Notes: generated from the sequence alone by a model not told the origin. 64,000 bases of DNA from Marininema mesophilum (GCF_900106775.1 NZ_FNNQ01000007.1:62001-126000), one strand, 5' to 3'. Shown: positions 40,837 to 50,816, counted from the stretch's first letter. Translations and numbers: made by a program.

Positions 40837-43281
40837 ATGATGTTTGGACGATTTACGGAGAGAGCGCAAAAGGTATTAGCGCTAGCTCAAGAAGAGGCAG
40901 TCCGTCTCGGCCATAGCAATATCGGTACAGAACATATCCTGCTCGGACTGGTGAGGGAAGGGGAAGGGATCGCTGCGAAAGCCCTTATGGGGTTAGGACT
41001 TGGTCTAGAAAAGATCCAGAAGGAAGTAGAGACCCTCATTGGCCGCGGACAAGGCCAACCTACCAATATCGCCTACACCCCCCGGGCAAAGAAGGTGATC
41101 GAGCTTTCTATCGACGAAGCGCGTAAGCTTGGACATACTTACGTAGGCACCGAGCATATTCTCCTTGGTTTGATTAGAGAAGGAGAAGGTGTTGCTGCAC
41201 GAGTGCTAAACAACTTAGGCGTTTCCCTGAATAAAGCACGTCAACAAGTGCTACAACTCTTAGGGAGCTCTGAGGCAGTATCCTCCCATCAGGGTTCTGG
41301 AAATAATGCCAATACCCCTACTTTAGATAGCTTAGCCAGGGATCTAACAGCATCTGCAAAGGAAGACAACCTTGACCCTGTGATTGGTCGGAGTAAAGAA
41401 ATAGAGCGTGTAATCCAAGTGCTCTCTCGCCGTACCAAAAATAACCCGGTTCTTATTGGAGAACCAGGTGTAGGGAAAACAGCCATCGCGGAAGGATTGG
41501 CGCAGAAAATCGTGGATGGTGAAACGCCGGAAACCTTGCGCGGTAAACGAGTGATGACCCTAGATATGGGGACTGTCGTTGCAGGTACCAAATACCGCGG
41601 CGAATTTGAGGATCGACTGAAAAAGATTATGGACGAGATCCGTCAGGCAGGGAATGTGGTTCTCTTTATCGATGAGCTACACACCTTGATTGGAGCGGGA
41701 GGCGCAGAAGGGGCTATCGATGCCTCCAATATCCTGAAGCCTGCGCTTGCGCGAGGGGATCTGCAGTGTATTGGTGCGACTACCCTGGATGAATACCGGA
41801 AATATATCGAAAAAGATGCTGCTTTGGAGCGTCGCTTCCAGCCGATCACAGTGGATGAACCGACGAAGGAGGAAGCCTTCCAAATCCTCCAAGGCCTCCG
41901 AGATCGCTATGAGGCGCATCATCGGGTGAAGATTACCGATGAGGCTATCGATGCCGCAGTAAAGCTCTCGGATCGGTACATTACGGATCGCTTCCTTCCG
42001 GATAAAGCCATTGACCTCATTGACGAAGCAGCTTCAAAAGTACGCCTCTCCTCCTACACTATTCCGCCAGACTTAAAGGAAATGGAGCAGAAGCTAGACG
42101 GCGTTCGTAAAGAAAAAGATGCCGCGGTTCAAAGTCAGGAGTTTGAAAAGGCAGCTGGCTTGCGTGATAACGAACAGAAACTTCGGGAAGAGCTGGAAAA
42201 TACCCGAAGCCGCTGGAAGGCAGACCAAGGGAAAACAGATTCTGAAGTGAATGCAGAGGATATCGCCGATATCGTGGGTAGTTGGACAGGAATTCCTGTT
42301 CGGAAGTTGGCGGAGGATGAGTCCGAGCGCCTTCTCAACATGGAGGGGATCCTGCATAAACGGGTGATCGGTCAAGATGAAGCGGTTCGCTCGGTCTCCC
42401 AGGCAATTCGCCGAGCGCGGGCTGGATTGAAGGATCCGAAGCGTCCGATTGGTTCATTCATCTTCCTCGGCCCCACGGGTGTAGGGAAAACGGAGCTCGC
42501 CCGTGCCTTGGCGGAAGCGATGTTTGGGGATGAGGATGCGACGATTCGCATCGATATGTCCGAGTATATGGAGAAGCACTCTACATCTCGTCTCGTCGGT
42601 GCACCTCCAGGATATGTTGGTTACGATGAGGGTGGTCAACTAACAGAAAAAGTACGCCGCAAACCCTACTCCGTCGTTCTCTTTGATGAAGTGGAGAAGG
42701 CTCATCCCGAAGTGTTTAATGTGATGCTTCAGGTGCTTGAGGATGGTCGACTTACCGATGGGAAAGGACGCACGGTGGATTTTCGTAATACGGTGATCAT
42801 CATGACTTCCAATGTGGGAGCTAACTTGATTAGGCAGAATAAACGGCTTGGTTTCGCTGTTGGCGATACCTCAGCGGATGAGTACGAAGCAATGAAGGAA
42901 AATGTGATGGAGGAGCTGAAGAAAAGCTTCCGTCCTGAATTCCTCAACCGTATCGATGACGTGATCGTCTTCCATTCCTTGAAAGAGGAACATCTCCAAG
43001 AGATTGTGACCCTGATGTCTGATCAACTGCGCAAGAGGCTTCAGGAGCAGGAAATTGATTTTGTCCTTAGCGATGCAGCGGCGAAACAATTGGCGAAGAG
43101 TGGGTTTGATCCCACCTATGGGGCGCGTCCATTGCGTAGAGCCATTCAAAAGCATATTGAGGACCGTCTTTCGGAAGAGTTACTAAAAGGAAATATCAAA
43201 CATGGTGACACGGTAGAAATTAAGGAGAAAGATGGAAAACTAACCTTCCATCGTACCGAACTTTCTTCCTCGGTGAAGTAA
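40837..43281 (+). CDS. clpC: ATP-dependent Clp protease ATPase subunit ClpC
   Basis: ATG 40837 gives the family start MMFGRFTERAQKVLALAQEE and is 8 bp behind gaggtg. The 814-residue AAA+ unfoldase has two N-terminal Clp repeats (about 3-145), AAA-1 with Walker A GEPGVGKT, a middle UVR/coiled-coil domain (DGVRKEKDAAVQSQEFEKAA), and AAA-2 with GPTGVGKT, SEYMEKHSTSRLVGAPPGYV and the C-terminal D2 small domain. It recognises McsB-marked proteins and feeds ClpP. Confidence 0.98.
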   Translation: MMFGRFTERAQKVLALAQEEAVRLGHSNIGTEHILLGLVREGEGIAAKALMGLGLGLEKIQKEVETLIGRGQGQPTNIAYTPRAKKVIELSIDEARKLGHTYVGTEHILLGLIREGEGVAARVLNNLGVSLNKARQQVLQLLGSSEAVSSHQGSGNNANTPTLDSLARDLTASAKEDNLDPVIGRSKEIERVIQVLSRRTKNNPVLIGEPGVGKTAIAEGLAQKIVDGETPETLRGKRVMTLDMGTVVAGTKYRGEFEDRLKKIMDEIRQAGNVVLFIDELHTLIGAGGAEGAIDASNILKPALARGDLQCIGATTLDEYRKYIEKDAALERRFQPITVDEPTKEEAFQILQGLRDRYEAHHRVKITDEAIDAAVKLSDRYITDRFLPDKAIDLIDEAASKVRLSSYTIPPDLKEMEQKLDGVRKEKDAAVQSQEFEKAAGLRDNEQKLREELENTRSRWKADQGKTDSEVNAEDIADIVGSWTGIPVRKLAEDESERLLNMEGILHKRVIGQDEAVRSVSQAIRRARAGLKDPKRPIGSFIFLGPTGVGKTELARALAEAMFGDEDATIRIDMSEYMEKHSTSRLVGAPPGYVGYDEGGQLTEKVRRKPYSVVLFDEVEKAHPEVFNVMLQVLEDGRLTDGKGRTVDFRNTVIIMTSNVGANLIRQNKRLGFAVGDTSADEYEAMKENVMEELKKSFRPEFLNRIDDVIVFHSLKEEHLQEIVTLMSDQLRKRLQEQEIDFVLSDAAAKQLAKSGFDPTYGARPLRRAIQKHIEDRLSEELLKGNIKHGDTVEIKEKDGKLTFHRTELSSSVK

Positions 43282-43284
43282 GAA

Positions 43285-43321
43285 AAAAAGCGCACCCCCT
43301 TATGGGAGGTGCGCTTTTTGT
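43285..43321 (+). terminator. Terminator of the clpC operon
   Basis: A perfect hairpin aaaagcgcacc / ggtgcgctttt directly after the clpC stop is followed by T. Confidence 0.92.
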
Positions 43322-43330
43322 GAAGGATTT

Positions 43331-43339
43331 TGATATAAT
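43331..43339 (+). promoter_or_regulatory. Extended -10 promoter of radA-disA
   Basis: TGATATAAT carries TG one base before a perfect -10 hexamer, with no clear -35; radA starts 35 bp downstream. Confidence 0.6.
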
Positions 43340-43373
43340 GGATGTTGAAACCATAAGTATGAGGGGACCCACC

Positions 43374-44741
43374 GTGGCTAAACAAAAAACAAAATTTGCA
43401 TGTCAACAGTGTGGTTATGAAGCACCCAAATGGATGGGGCGGTGTCCGGGATGCGGCGAGTGGAACACCCTGGTAGAAGAGCGGGATGTGTCCAGATCCG
43501 GCCCTGTACGCTCGCGTGGGGGAACGTTGATCCCACGCCAATCAGCTACCCCTATCACACGTGTGGCACAAGTGGATGAACCCCGTTCGGATACTGGGAT
43601 TCGAGAGTTGAACCGGGTGTTAGGTGGCGGATTAGTATCGGGTTCTCTGATCTTAGTTGGGGGAGATCCCGGGATTGGTAAGTCTACTCTCATCCTACAA
43701 GCATCCCATCGGCTTGCTGACCGAGGGGTTTCGGTGCTCTATGTTTCCGGGGAAGAATCAACAGAACAGACACGTCTGCGAGCGGATCGTTTGCAGGCAT
43801 TAGATGAAAGGCTTTTGGTAGCTTCTGAGACAGATTTGACTGAAATCGAAGGGCTTGTAGAAAGGGAAAAGCCCCGCTTGCTGGTTATTGATTCGATTCA
43901 GACCATCTATCATCCAGAGGTTACCTCCGCACCTGGTAGCGTTGCACAGGTAAGGGAGTGTACGGGCCGCTTAATGCGAATTGCTAAGGGGCTAGGAATT
44001 GCAATTATTATTGTGGGTCATGTTACTAAAGAAGGGGCGATTGCTGGTCCGAGGATGTTAGAACATATGGTGGATTGTGTTCTTTATTTTGAAGGGGAGC
44101 GGCATCATACATACCGTGTGCTACGAGCAGTAAAAAATCGCTTTGGTTCTACCAATGAAATCGGATTGTTTGAAATGAGAGACGCTGGATTATCAGAAGT
44201 GGATAATCCGTCTGAGATGTTTCTCTCTGATCGATTATCAGGAGTCGCAGGGTCTGCAGTGACCGCAAGCATGGAAGGGACGCGCCCTGTGTTAATTGAA
44301 CTACAAGCACTCGTCTCTGCTACTAGCTTTCCCAGCCCGAAACGGATGGCGTCAGGGGTAGATCATCATCGGGTAACGATGGTGATGGCGGTGCTAGAAA
44401 AACGACTCGGGATGTTTTTGCAGAATCAAGATGCCTATGTCAATGTGGTAGGTGGAGTACGATTGGATGAGCCAGCAGTAGATCTAGCGATAGCTGTGAG
44501 CCTTGCTTCAAGCTTTCGGGATGTGGCGACACGGCCGAAAGATGTGGTGATTGGTGAAGTCGGGTTGACTGGAGAGGTACGTGGTGTGACTCGGCTTGAA
44601 CAGCGAGTGGTTGAGGCGGCCAATATGGGATTCTCTCGGGCGATCCTTCCAGCTAAAAACCGCCGGGGATGGAATCCGCCAAAGAATTTGGACATCCTGT
44701 GGGTGGAGACAGTAGAAGAAGCATTGGATGCGGCGCTTTGA
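43374..44741 (+). CDS. radA: DNA repair ATPase RadA (Sms)
   Basis: The GTG at 43374 follows gagggg and gives AKQKTKFACQQCGYEAPKWM, the standard start. A C4 zinc finger (CQQCG...CPGCG) is followed by a RecA-like core with Walker A GDPGIGKST, the RadA KNRFGST motif, and a C-terminal Lon-protease-like domain (DAYVNVVGGVRLDEPAVDLA). RadA helps recombination branch migration. It is 12 bp ahead of disA. Confidence 0.97.
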   Translation: MAKQKTKFACQQCGYEAPKWMGRCPGCGEWNTLVEERDVSRSGPVRSRGGTLIPRQSATPITRVAQVDEPRSDTGIRELNRVLGGGLVSGSLILVGGDPGIGKSTLILQASHRLADRGVSVLYVSGEESTEQTRLRADRLQALDERLLVASETDLTEIEGLVEREKPRLLVIDSIQTIYHPEVTSAPGSVAQVRECTGRLMRIAKGLGIAIIIVGHVTKEGAIAGPRMLEHMVDCVLYFEGERHHTYRVLRAVKNRFGSTNEIGLFEMRDAGLSEVDNPSEMFLSDRLSGVAGSAVTASMEGTRPVLIELQALVSATSFPSPKRMASGVDHHRVTMVMAVLEKRLGMFLQNQDAYVNVVGGVRLDEPAVDLAIAVSLASSFRDVATRPKDVVIGEVGLTGEVRGVTRLEQRVVEAANMGFSRAILPAKNRRGWNPPKNLDILWVETVEEALDAAL

Positions 44742-44753
44742 GGAGGGTAACCG

Positions 44754-45833
44754 ATGAAAGATGAAGCGAAAAATAATCTATTTGAATCGAGTACACTTCG
44801 TATGGTCGCCCCAGGGACATCTTTTCGACTGGGATTAGACAATGTATTAGGAGCCATGACTGGGGCTTTAATTGTAGTGGGTTACGATGATTTGGTGCGG
44901 GAACTGGTGGATGGGGGGTTCCATATTGATTGTCCCTTTGCACCAGCTTATCTCTATGAACTTGCCAAAATGGACGGTGCGATCATTCTTTCCAACGATG
45001 GACGACGTATATTGTATGCGAACGCGCAGTTGGTCCCTAGTTCCTCGATCCCATCGACGGAGACAGGAATTCGCCACCGCACAGCCCAACGCACAGCTCG
45101 CCAGACAGGAAAATTGGTCGTTTCCATTTCTCAGCGGCGTAATGTGATCACCCTTTATCAGGGGAACCAGCGCTATGCCCTCAAAGATATTGGGGTGATC
45201 CTAACGAAGGCGAATCAAGCGATTCAAACCCTTGAAAAGTATAAATCGGTGCTGGATCAATCGATGACCAATCTATCTGCCTTGGAATTTGAAGAGCTTG
45301 TCACAATGAATGAAGTGGCCATGGTGATGCAACGAATTGAAATGGTTCTCCGTGTAAAAAGTGAAATTGAAAGATACATCAATGAACTAGGTACTGAGGG
45401 CCGACTAATTAGTATGCAGTTAGAAGAGCTGGTGGTAAATGTAGAGGAAGAGGCGCATTTAGTGATTCAAGATTATTGTAAGGACCCTGATTGCCAATCG
45501 CCTGCTACGGTCTTAGAGCGACTCAATCAATTATCTGCGGATGAATTGCTCGAGTTTCCACATATCGTGCGTCATATGGGTTACCCAACGGGTGGTAACC
45601 TGCACGAGGAAGCAGTTTCCCCCCGGGGATATCGGATTCTCAATAAAATCCCTCGGGTTCCAAGCCCGATTATCCGAAAGTTGGTCGGAAATTTCTCCTC
45701 CCTACCTCGCGTGATGATGGCCACTATCGAGGAGTTGGATGAGGTGGAAGGAATCGGGGAAGTGAGAGCACGAGCGATCAAGGAAGGGCTTAAGCGGATT
45801 CAAGAGCAAGTCTTCATTGACAGACATATCTAA
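44754..45833 (+). CDS. disA: Diadenylate cyclase and DNA-integrity scanning protein DisA
   Basis: DisA makes c-di-AMP and pauses on branched DNA. The 359 residues contain the DAC domain with DGA (Asp74-Ala76) and RHR (Arg107-Arg109) motifs, a linker helix and a C-terminal HhH domain (MMATIEELDEVEGIGEVRAR). It follows radA with an aggaggg site, the conserved order. Confidence 0.97.
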   Translation: MKDEAKNNLFESSTLRMVAPGTSFRLGLDNVLGAMTGALIVVGYDDLVRELVDGGFHIDCPFAPAYLYELAKMDGAIILSNDGRRILYANAQLVPSSSIPSTETGIRHRTAQRTARQTGKLVVSISQRRNVITLYQGNQRYALKDIGVILTKANQAIQTLEKYKSVLDQSMTNLSALEFEELVTMNEVAMVMQRIEMVLRVKSEIERYINELGTEGRLISMQLEELVVNVEEEAHLVIQDYCKDPDCQSPATVLERLNQLSADELLEFPHIVRHMGYPTGGNLHEEAVSPRGYRILNKIPRVPSPIIRKLVGNFSSLPRVMMATIEELDEVEGIGEVRARAIKEGLKRIQEQVFIDRHI

Positions 45834-46192
45834 ATTTCCTATGATGGAGTCATCTATGATTTGTAAATGATGGGTGCTTCATGATGAAGCTTTTCATTCA
45901 CTTCAACGGTGATGTTTGCATCCATATTTGCATCCAAACTCGTTAACTATCTAGGATGTAGAGTGTGTTGTACGCGATAGGACGTGGCAGTGCTAAATGC
46001 TAAAGGGTAAGCGTATAATGGCATAATATGCATGTATTGATTCCGTTCAAGTACATGAGTAGTAGTGAAAGTAGGCTGTGCATTTGCGCAGTACGAGTGA
46101 TTTTAAGTGCATCCTTAGGATTACTATGAAGGGAAGTAGTCCCGCCCTGTTAGGGGTGGGGACCACCTGCCCATTATTAGGAGGTTCCTTTC
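45834..46192. other. Intergenic region between disA and pssA
   Basis: No gene is seen. A TATAAT at about 46014 may be the pssA promoter, without a good -35. A GC-rich hairpin (gtcccgccc / ggggtggggac, about 46138-46163) lies in the pssA leader 30 bp before its start. Confidence 0.45.
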
Positions 46193-46897
46193 ATGTTAGC
46201 ACGAGCGTTGCCCAGTATATTCACGGTGGGGAATCTTTTCCTCGGGGTCGTGGCTATGATCCTCGCTGTAGAGGGCGAGTGGAAATACGGCGCGATCATG
46301 GTGATTATCGGTATGTTTTTGGACGGGTTAGATGGCCGTGTCGCCCGGATGTTAAATACGCAAAGCGAATTTGGGAAAGAACTAGATTCCCTATCCGACA
46401 TGATTTCATTTGGTGTTGCGCCTGCACTTATTATGTATACTTCTGTTCTTCATTACCTAGGAGTTTTAGGTTGGGTGATTGCGGCTGTATTTCCGATTTG
46501 CGGAGCTTTACGTCTAGCTCGGTTTAATGTCCATCCTGGGATTCCAGGGTATTTTATCGGCTTACCGATTACGGCGGCAGGTGGGGTACTGGCTACTATG
46601 GCCCTATATAGTGGAAAGACAGCAAGCCCTACTGTTTTAGTTATGGGGATGCTTATCCTCTCTTATCTCATGGTAAGTCAGGTCAAGTACCCAAACTTTA
46701 AAAAGATAGGTATTCCTCGGAGCACCTACTGGATTGCTCCCCTTTTGATCATTGCATTGGGGTGGTTTGCGGCACGTTTTCCGGAAGAGTTTCCAAAACT
46801 TGTTTTTATTCCACTGGCCCTTTACGCATGTTACGGCTTAAAACGCTCGGTAACAAGGCGGCGCCGAGCCAATGCAGATGAACCAGTCGAAGATTGA
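46193..46897 (+). CDS. pssA: CDP-diacylglycerol-serine O-phosphatidyltransferase
   Basis: This makes phosphatidylserine, the precursor of phosphatidylethanolamine. The 234-residue membrane protein carries the CDP-alcohol phosphatidyltransferase motif DGLDGRVAR....FGKELDSLSD (about 43-69) with all conserved aspartates, followed by GALRLARFNV. About seven helices are visible. The start has aggaggtt 6 bp upstream. No psd gene is adjacent. A terminator follows. Confidence 0.94.
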   Translation: MLARALPSIFTVGNLFLGVVAMILAVEGEWKYGAIMVIIGMFLDGLDGRVARMLNTQSEFGKELDSLSDMISFGVAPALIMYTSVLHYLGVLGWVIAAVFPICGALRLARFNVHPGIPGYFIGLPITAAGGVLATMALYSGKTASPTVLVMGMLILSYLMVSQVKYPNFKKIGIPRSTYWIAPLLIIALGWFAARFPEEFPKLVFIPLALYACYGLKRSVTRRRRANADEPVED

Positions 46898-46905
46898 TGT
46901 AGATA

Positions 46906-46931
46906 AAAACACCCCGAAGGGGTGTTTTTTG
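46906..46931 (+). terminator. Terminator of pssA
   Basis: The arms aaaaacacccc / ggggtgttttt with a gaa-type loop end in six T. Confidence 0.92.
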
Positions 46932-47127
46932 TGTAGAAAAAAAGGGAAAAACAACATTCTACCCGTGTGTGTACCAAAAATGATCCAAATTTACCCTTAT
47001 GAAAAATAAGGCAGGGAACCGAAATGGCTCTGTTGAAAGGAGGCGATGGGAGTCGATCTTTGTGTGGGTATTTGGAAAGCGTAGCCATGGGTCCGATAAT
47101 CGATGATGTTGCGGGGTGTTTTTAGGC

Positions 47128-47532
47128 TCAACGCAGGTTAAAGACTCCGAGGGTAGCAAGCTTCTTGGCCTCTTTTTCTATTACTTCTTGTAAGGATATA
47201 TCTAGATGGTTACAGAGTGCGGTCAAATAAAAAAGGTTTTTGCCCATTTCTTCAATGACCACTTCGAGACAGTGGTCGCAAAGACGACCTGAAAGGTGGG
47301 TACTCACCTGGTCCTTCATCTCTGCTAAAGGAGTATCTCCTGTAAAGGGCTGACTGTTGGCGCTGATCTCCATACAACCGCATTCGGTGACGGATTTGGT
47401 GACCGCCCGATTGATGCGACCGTTTGTTTCTTGAAATTTAGAAGAGACGTCGAGAAAGCTACGGTGGCGGAGCAGTAATCCAGATACTTGTTGCTGGAAG
47501 GATTGCAGGGTATTAGGATCGATTTCATTCAC
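47128..47532 (-). CDS. Conserved helical protein (DUF1573-annotated family in Bacillales)
   Basis: The GTG at 47532 is preferred because ggtgaggtg lies about 6 bp upstream; GTG 47541 would overlap it. The 134-residue product has LQSFQQQVSGLLLRHRSFLD, a CGC motif (TECGCMEI), LCDHC and a terminal helix pair EEMGKNLFYLTALCNHLDIS, ATLGVFNLR. I recall near-identical proteins at this position in other Bacillales, annotated DUF1573; the EExGK.LFYL helix recalls MazG-like folds. Four cysteines could bind metal. The function is unknown. Confidence 0.75.
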   Translation of the reverse strand: MNEIDPNTLQSFQQQVSGLLLRHRSFLDVSSKFQETNGRINRAVTKSVTECGCMEISANSQPFTGDTPLAEMKDQVSTHLSGRLCDHCLEVVIEEMGKNLFYLTALCNHLDISLQEVIEKEAKKLATLGVFNLR

Positions 47533-47741
47533 CGCATTCACCTCACCATGTAGATTCCGCCCCGTTGATGGGGGTTGATTGAACTTTCAAAAGCGACTGA
47601 ACATTCTTTACAAGACTATTATAGCGGGAATTTGTAGAATGTGTCAATTTAACCAAAATCAAACCATGAAGAGTATGCATGATTTTTTGAAAAAAGTGTT
47701 GACGATCTCTTATGTACTGTGCTAAGATATTTTGTTTGTTA

Positions 47742-47770
47742 TTGACATCATTCTCGGGATGTGATATCTT
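47742..47770 (+). promoter_or_regulatory. Sigma-A promoter of the carD-like gene
   Basis: TTGACA (47742-47747) and TATCTT (47765-47770) have 17-bp spacing, 38 bp before the TTG start. A second, weaker TTGACG/TAAGAT pair lies about 45 bp further upstream. Confidence 0.65.
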
Positions 47771-47807
47771 GGAAAATGGATATTGCCCTTCCTTGGAGGT
47801 GGGTTTT

Positions 47808-48308
47808 TTGTTCAACGTCGGAGACAAAGTGGTCTACCCCATGCACGGTGCAGGCATTATCGAATCAATCGAGGAGAAAGAAATCCTCGGTGAATCCCAA
47901 AGGTATTACATCATGAGGTTACCGCTGGGGGATATGAAAGTGATGATCCCAATGAGCAACGTAACAAGCATTGGTTTGAGAGAAGTCGTGGACGAAGCCA
48001 CGATTACTGAGGTCATCCAACGTTTAGGTGAGGGTGATCCTGATGTATCAAACAATTGGAATCGTCGTTATCGTGCCAATCTCGATAAGATGAAGAGTGG
48101 CGACATCTATGACATGGCAGATGTCGTCCGTTGCCTCATGCTTCGAGAACGGGAGAAGGGGCTTTCTACCGGTGAACGTAAGATGCTGGAGAATGCTCGT
48201 CAAATCCTGATCAGTGAGATGGTGCTTGCTAAAGAAATCGATGAAAACCAAGCTTTCGGTTTATTGGATCAAGTAATCCAAGAGAATAAAAAGGCATCAG
48301 GCTGCTAA
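47808..48308 (+). CDS. CarD-family transcription regulator
   Basis: The TTG at 47808, 8 bp behind tggaggtg, gives FNVGDKVVYPMHGAGIIESI, the canonical start of the RNA polymerase-binding Tudor-like domain (also seen in Mfd). The 166-residue protein continues with YYIMRLPLGDMKVMIPMSNV and a helical DNA-contacting domain (NWNRRYRANLDKMKSGDIYD). CarD proteins bind the RNAP beta subunit and tune open-complex stability. The gene sits between the DUF1573-type gene and the PIN/TRAM gene, its usual Firmicute place. Confidence 0.93.
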   Translation: MFNVGDKVVYPMHGAGIIESIEEKEILGESQRYYIMRLPLGDMKVMIPMSNVTSIGLREVVDEATITEVIQRLGEGDPDVSNNWNRRYRANLDKMKSGDIYDMADVVRCLMLREREKGLSTGERKMLENARQILISEMVLAKEIDENQAFGLLDQVIQENKKASGC

Positions 48309-48407
48309 AAGAAGGATAGAGCGGGGAAATTTCCTCAAATACGATACAACATTTAGGGTTTTCATCACGAAGTATTGTCTATAATGTTAATGAGGAGGTG
48401 AAGCCCC

Positions 48408-49502
48408 GTGTTAAAAAGGTTTGTGCAGGTTGCTTTTGCATTACTTGGTGCGACACTTGGTTTTTATGTCGGACCGATGCTGTTTCGCTTTCTTCAGAGC
48501 TCTCCCCTTAACTTTGGCGAGGTGCCGGGCCCCCAATACATCGGAGCTGTTTTGGGGGCGGCCCTCCTATACGTATTAACGATGTGGTTATCAGGATATG
48601 TTGTACGATGGATTCAGTGGAGTGAGGAGCGGTTGGTGAAGATCCCCGCAGCGGACACTCTGTTCGGAGCTTTGGGTTTGGTCTTCGGTCTTATTGTAGC
48701 ATATCTGGTGGAACCGCCCCTTTCAAAGCTACCTATTCCAGGAGTTGCAGCTATTTTACCGATCATGGTCTCAGCGTTGCTGGGTTATCTCGGTTTTCGT
48801 GTTGGATATAAAAAGCGGGATGAACTCATTACCGTCTTTACGATGGGAAGGCAAACGAAGGATAAAGGGAAGAAGGAACAAGATGCCCTGGAAGTAGAAC
48901 ATAAAATCCTCGATACGAGCGTCATTATTGATGGTCGTATCGCGGACATCTGCCGGACAGGCTTTCTTGAAGGGACGTTAGTGATCCCGAGCTTTGTCCT
49001 AGAGGAATTACAACATATCGCCGATTCCTCGGATGTACTCAAACGTAATCGAGGTCGGCGTGGGTTAGATATTCTAAATAAGATTCAAAAGGAATTGAAT
49101 ATGCGTGTTTTGATCTATGAAGGAGACTTCGAAGAAGTGTCTGAAGTAGATAGCAAGCTAGTGAAGTTGGCGAAGGTGTTGTCTGGCAAGGTCGTTACCA
49201 ATGACTTTAACCTCAACAAGGTATGTGAATTACAAGGGGTTAAGGTACTCAATATTAACGATCTGGCTAACGCTGTGAAGCCAGTGGTTCTACCCGGTGA
49301 GGAGATCAATGTACAAGTGATCAAAGACGGGAAAGAACATGGACAGGGCGTAGCCTATCTGGATGATGGAACGATGATTGTTATTGAAGGTGGGCGTGAT
49401 TACATTGGTGGACGGATTGACGTATTAGTTACCAGTGTGTTACAAACATCAGCAGGGAGAATGATTTTCGCTAAGCCAAAATTGCTGGAACGGGCGTTGT
49501 AG
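48408..49502 (+). CDS. yacL: PIN/TRAM-domain membrane protein (YacL family)
   Basis: The GTG start follows aggaggtga by 6 bp. The 364-residue protein has four N-terminal helices, a PIN nuclease-like domain with acidic residues (LDTSVIIDGRIADICRTGFL; VTNDFNLNKVCELQGV) and a C-terminal TRAM RNA-binding domain (VAYLDDGTMIVIEGGRDYIG). An RNA-processing role is expected. Confidence 0.94.
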   Translation: MLKRFVQVAFALLGATLGFYVGPMLFRFLQSSPLNFGEVPGPQYIGAVLGAALLYVLTMWLSGYVVRWIQWSEERLVKIPAADTLFGALGLVFGLIVAYLVEPPLSKLPIPGVAAILPIMVSALLGYLGFRVGYKKRDELITVFTMGRQTKDKGKKEQDALEVEHKILDTSVIIDGRIADICRTGFLEGTLVIPSFVLEELQHIADSSDVLKRNRGRRGLDILNKIQKELNMRVLIYEGDFEEVSEVDSKLVKLAKVLSGKVVTNDFNLNKVCELQGVKVLNINDLANAVKPVVLPGEEINVQVIKDGKEHGQGVAYLDDGTMIVIEGGRDYIGGRIDVLVTSVLQTSAGRMIFAKPKLLERAL

Positions 49503-49533
49503 TGAGTATATGGTTGACGCCTAACCATGGTAT

Positions 49534-49565
49534 CGCCCGGCGCTGGGCATCTCCGTCGCCGGGCG
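49534..49565 (+). terminator. GC-rich hairpin after yacL
   Basis: The 9-bp perfect stem cgcccggcg / cgccgggcg is followed by ctcttgtgtttt, a weak T tract, so it is likely a partial terminator ahead of ispD. Confidence 0.65.
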
Positions 49566-49592
49566 CTCTTGTGTTTTGAAGGAGGAAGCGAT

Positions 49593-50288
49593 GTGGGAGT
49601 GGGGGTTGTTATCCCGGCTGCTGGGATTGGGAAGCGGATGGGTACGAAGGTAAGTAAGCAGTTTCTCGATATTGCAGGGGAGCCAGTCTTGATTCGTACA
49701 TTACGTGTGTTTGACGAACACCCAGCTGTCATGGAGATCGTACTTGCTGTAAAAGAAGAAGAGCGTGAAGCGGTGATAGCGCTCCTTCATCGTTATGAGT
49801 TTGATCCAAAGCGAATTCGCCTTGTACAAGGAGGAGCAGAGCGTCAATCCAGTGTCTATCACGGTTTGTGTGAAATACAGGCAGAGTGGGTACTGGTTCA
49901 TGATGCAGTACGTCCCTTTGTGACAAGCGCCCAGGTGGATCAATTATTGGCAGTAGCTAAGGAGACCGGAGCTGCCATCTTGGCGGTGCCCGTCAAAGAT
50001 ACAGTGAAGCAAGTATCTGAGGCGGGTGTAGTAGAGACGACGCTGGATCGAAATCAGTTGTGGGCAGTACAGACGCCCCAGGCTTTTTCTAGAGAGCTAC
50101 TGATGGAGGCCTATGAACAAGGGGCCGAATCGGCACTAGAAGCGACTGATGATGCGAAGTTAGTGGAAGCGATGGGCGTCTCGGTTCAAGTCGTGCGCGG
50201 GGATTATACTAATTTGAAGTTAACGACACCAGAAGATCTAGTTTTAGCCGAAGCGATTTGGAATATGAGGTGTTTGGCCGATGATTAA
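49593..50288 (+). CDS. ispD: 2-C-methyl-D-erythritol 4-phosphate cytidylyltransferase
   Basis: The GTG at 49593 follows ggagg by 7 bp and gives GVGVVIPAAGIGKRMG, the nucleotide-binding start; an upstream frame extension is not supported. The 231-residue protein has VLVHDAVRPFV and TVKQV, core residues of IspD, the third MEP-pathway step. It overlaps ispF by 8 bp. Confidence 0.95.
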   Translation: MGVGVVIPAAGIGKRMGTKVSKQFLDIAGEPVLIRTLRVFDEHPAVMEIVLAVKEEEREAVIALLHRYEFDPKRIRLVQGGAERQSSVYHGLCEIQAEWVLVHDAVRPFVTSAQVDQLLAVAKETGAAILAVPVKDTVKQVSEAGVVETTLDRNQLWAVQTPQAFSRELLMEAYEQGAESALEATDDAKLVEAMGVSVQVVRGDYTNLKLTTPEDLVLAEAIWNMRCLADD

Positions 50289-50757
50289 AGTAGGACAAGG
50301 CTTTGATGTTCATGCTTTTGCGGAGAATCGTCCATTGATCCTTGGTGGAATAACCATCCCCTATCCCCTTGGACTAGCGGGCCATTCCGATGCAGATGTG
50401 TTGCTACACGCGATCTCCGATGCGGTGTTAGGTGCCTTGGGAGAAGGAGATATTGGCAAGCACTTCCCTGATACAGACCCTAACTTTAAAGGAGCAGATA
50501 GCGCGGAATTAATGCGTTTCGTATGGGAAATGGCGGAGGCGAAGGGGTATCGCCTTGGTAATCTCGATGCGACAGTAATTGCCCAACGGCCAAAAATGGC
50601 ACCCTATATCCCAGAGATCCGGGGGAGAGTGGCTGGCCTGGTGCGGGCGGAGATTTCAGATATCAATATCAAAGCGACGACAACGGAGCAACTCGGTTTT
50701 ACAGGTCGTGAAGAAGGAATTGCGGCGATGGCCATCGTGTGTCTTTTGAAAAATTAA
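50281..50757 (+). CDS. ispF: 2-C-methyl-D-erythritol 2,4-cyclodiphosphate synthase
   Basis: The 158-residue protein shows GQGFDVHAF (zinc ligands Asp8, His10), GHSDADVLLHAISDAVLGA and the C-terminal TTTEQLGFTGREEGIAAMA. It catalyses the MEP-pathway cyclisation and overlaps ispD, so they are translationally coupled. Confidence 0.97.
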   Translation: MIKVGQGFDVHAFAENRPLILGGITIPYPLGLAGHSDADVLLHAISDAVLGALGEGDIGKHFPDTDPNFKGADSAELMRFVWEMAEAKGYRLGNLDATVIAQRPKMAPYIPEIRGRVAGLVRAEISDINIKATTTEQLGFTGREEGIAAMAIVCLLKN

Positions 50758-50816
50758 TAGCAAAAGAACGTTATGGAACTTTTACCATTCTGAAATTTAG
50801 CGAGGTGAAGGGTGTT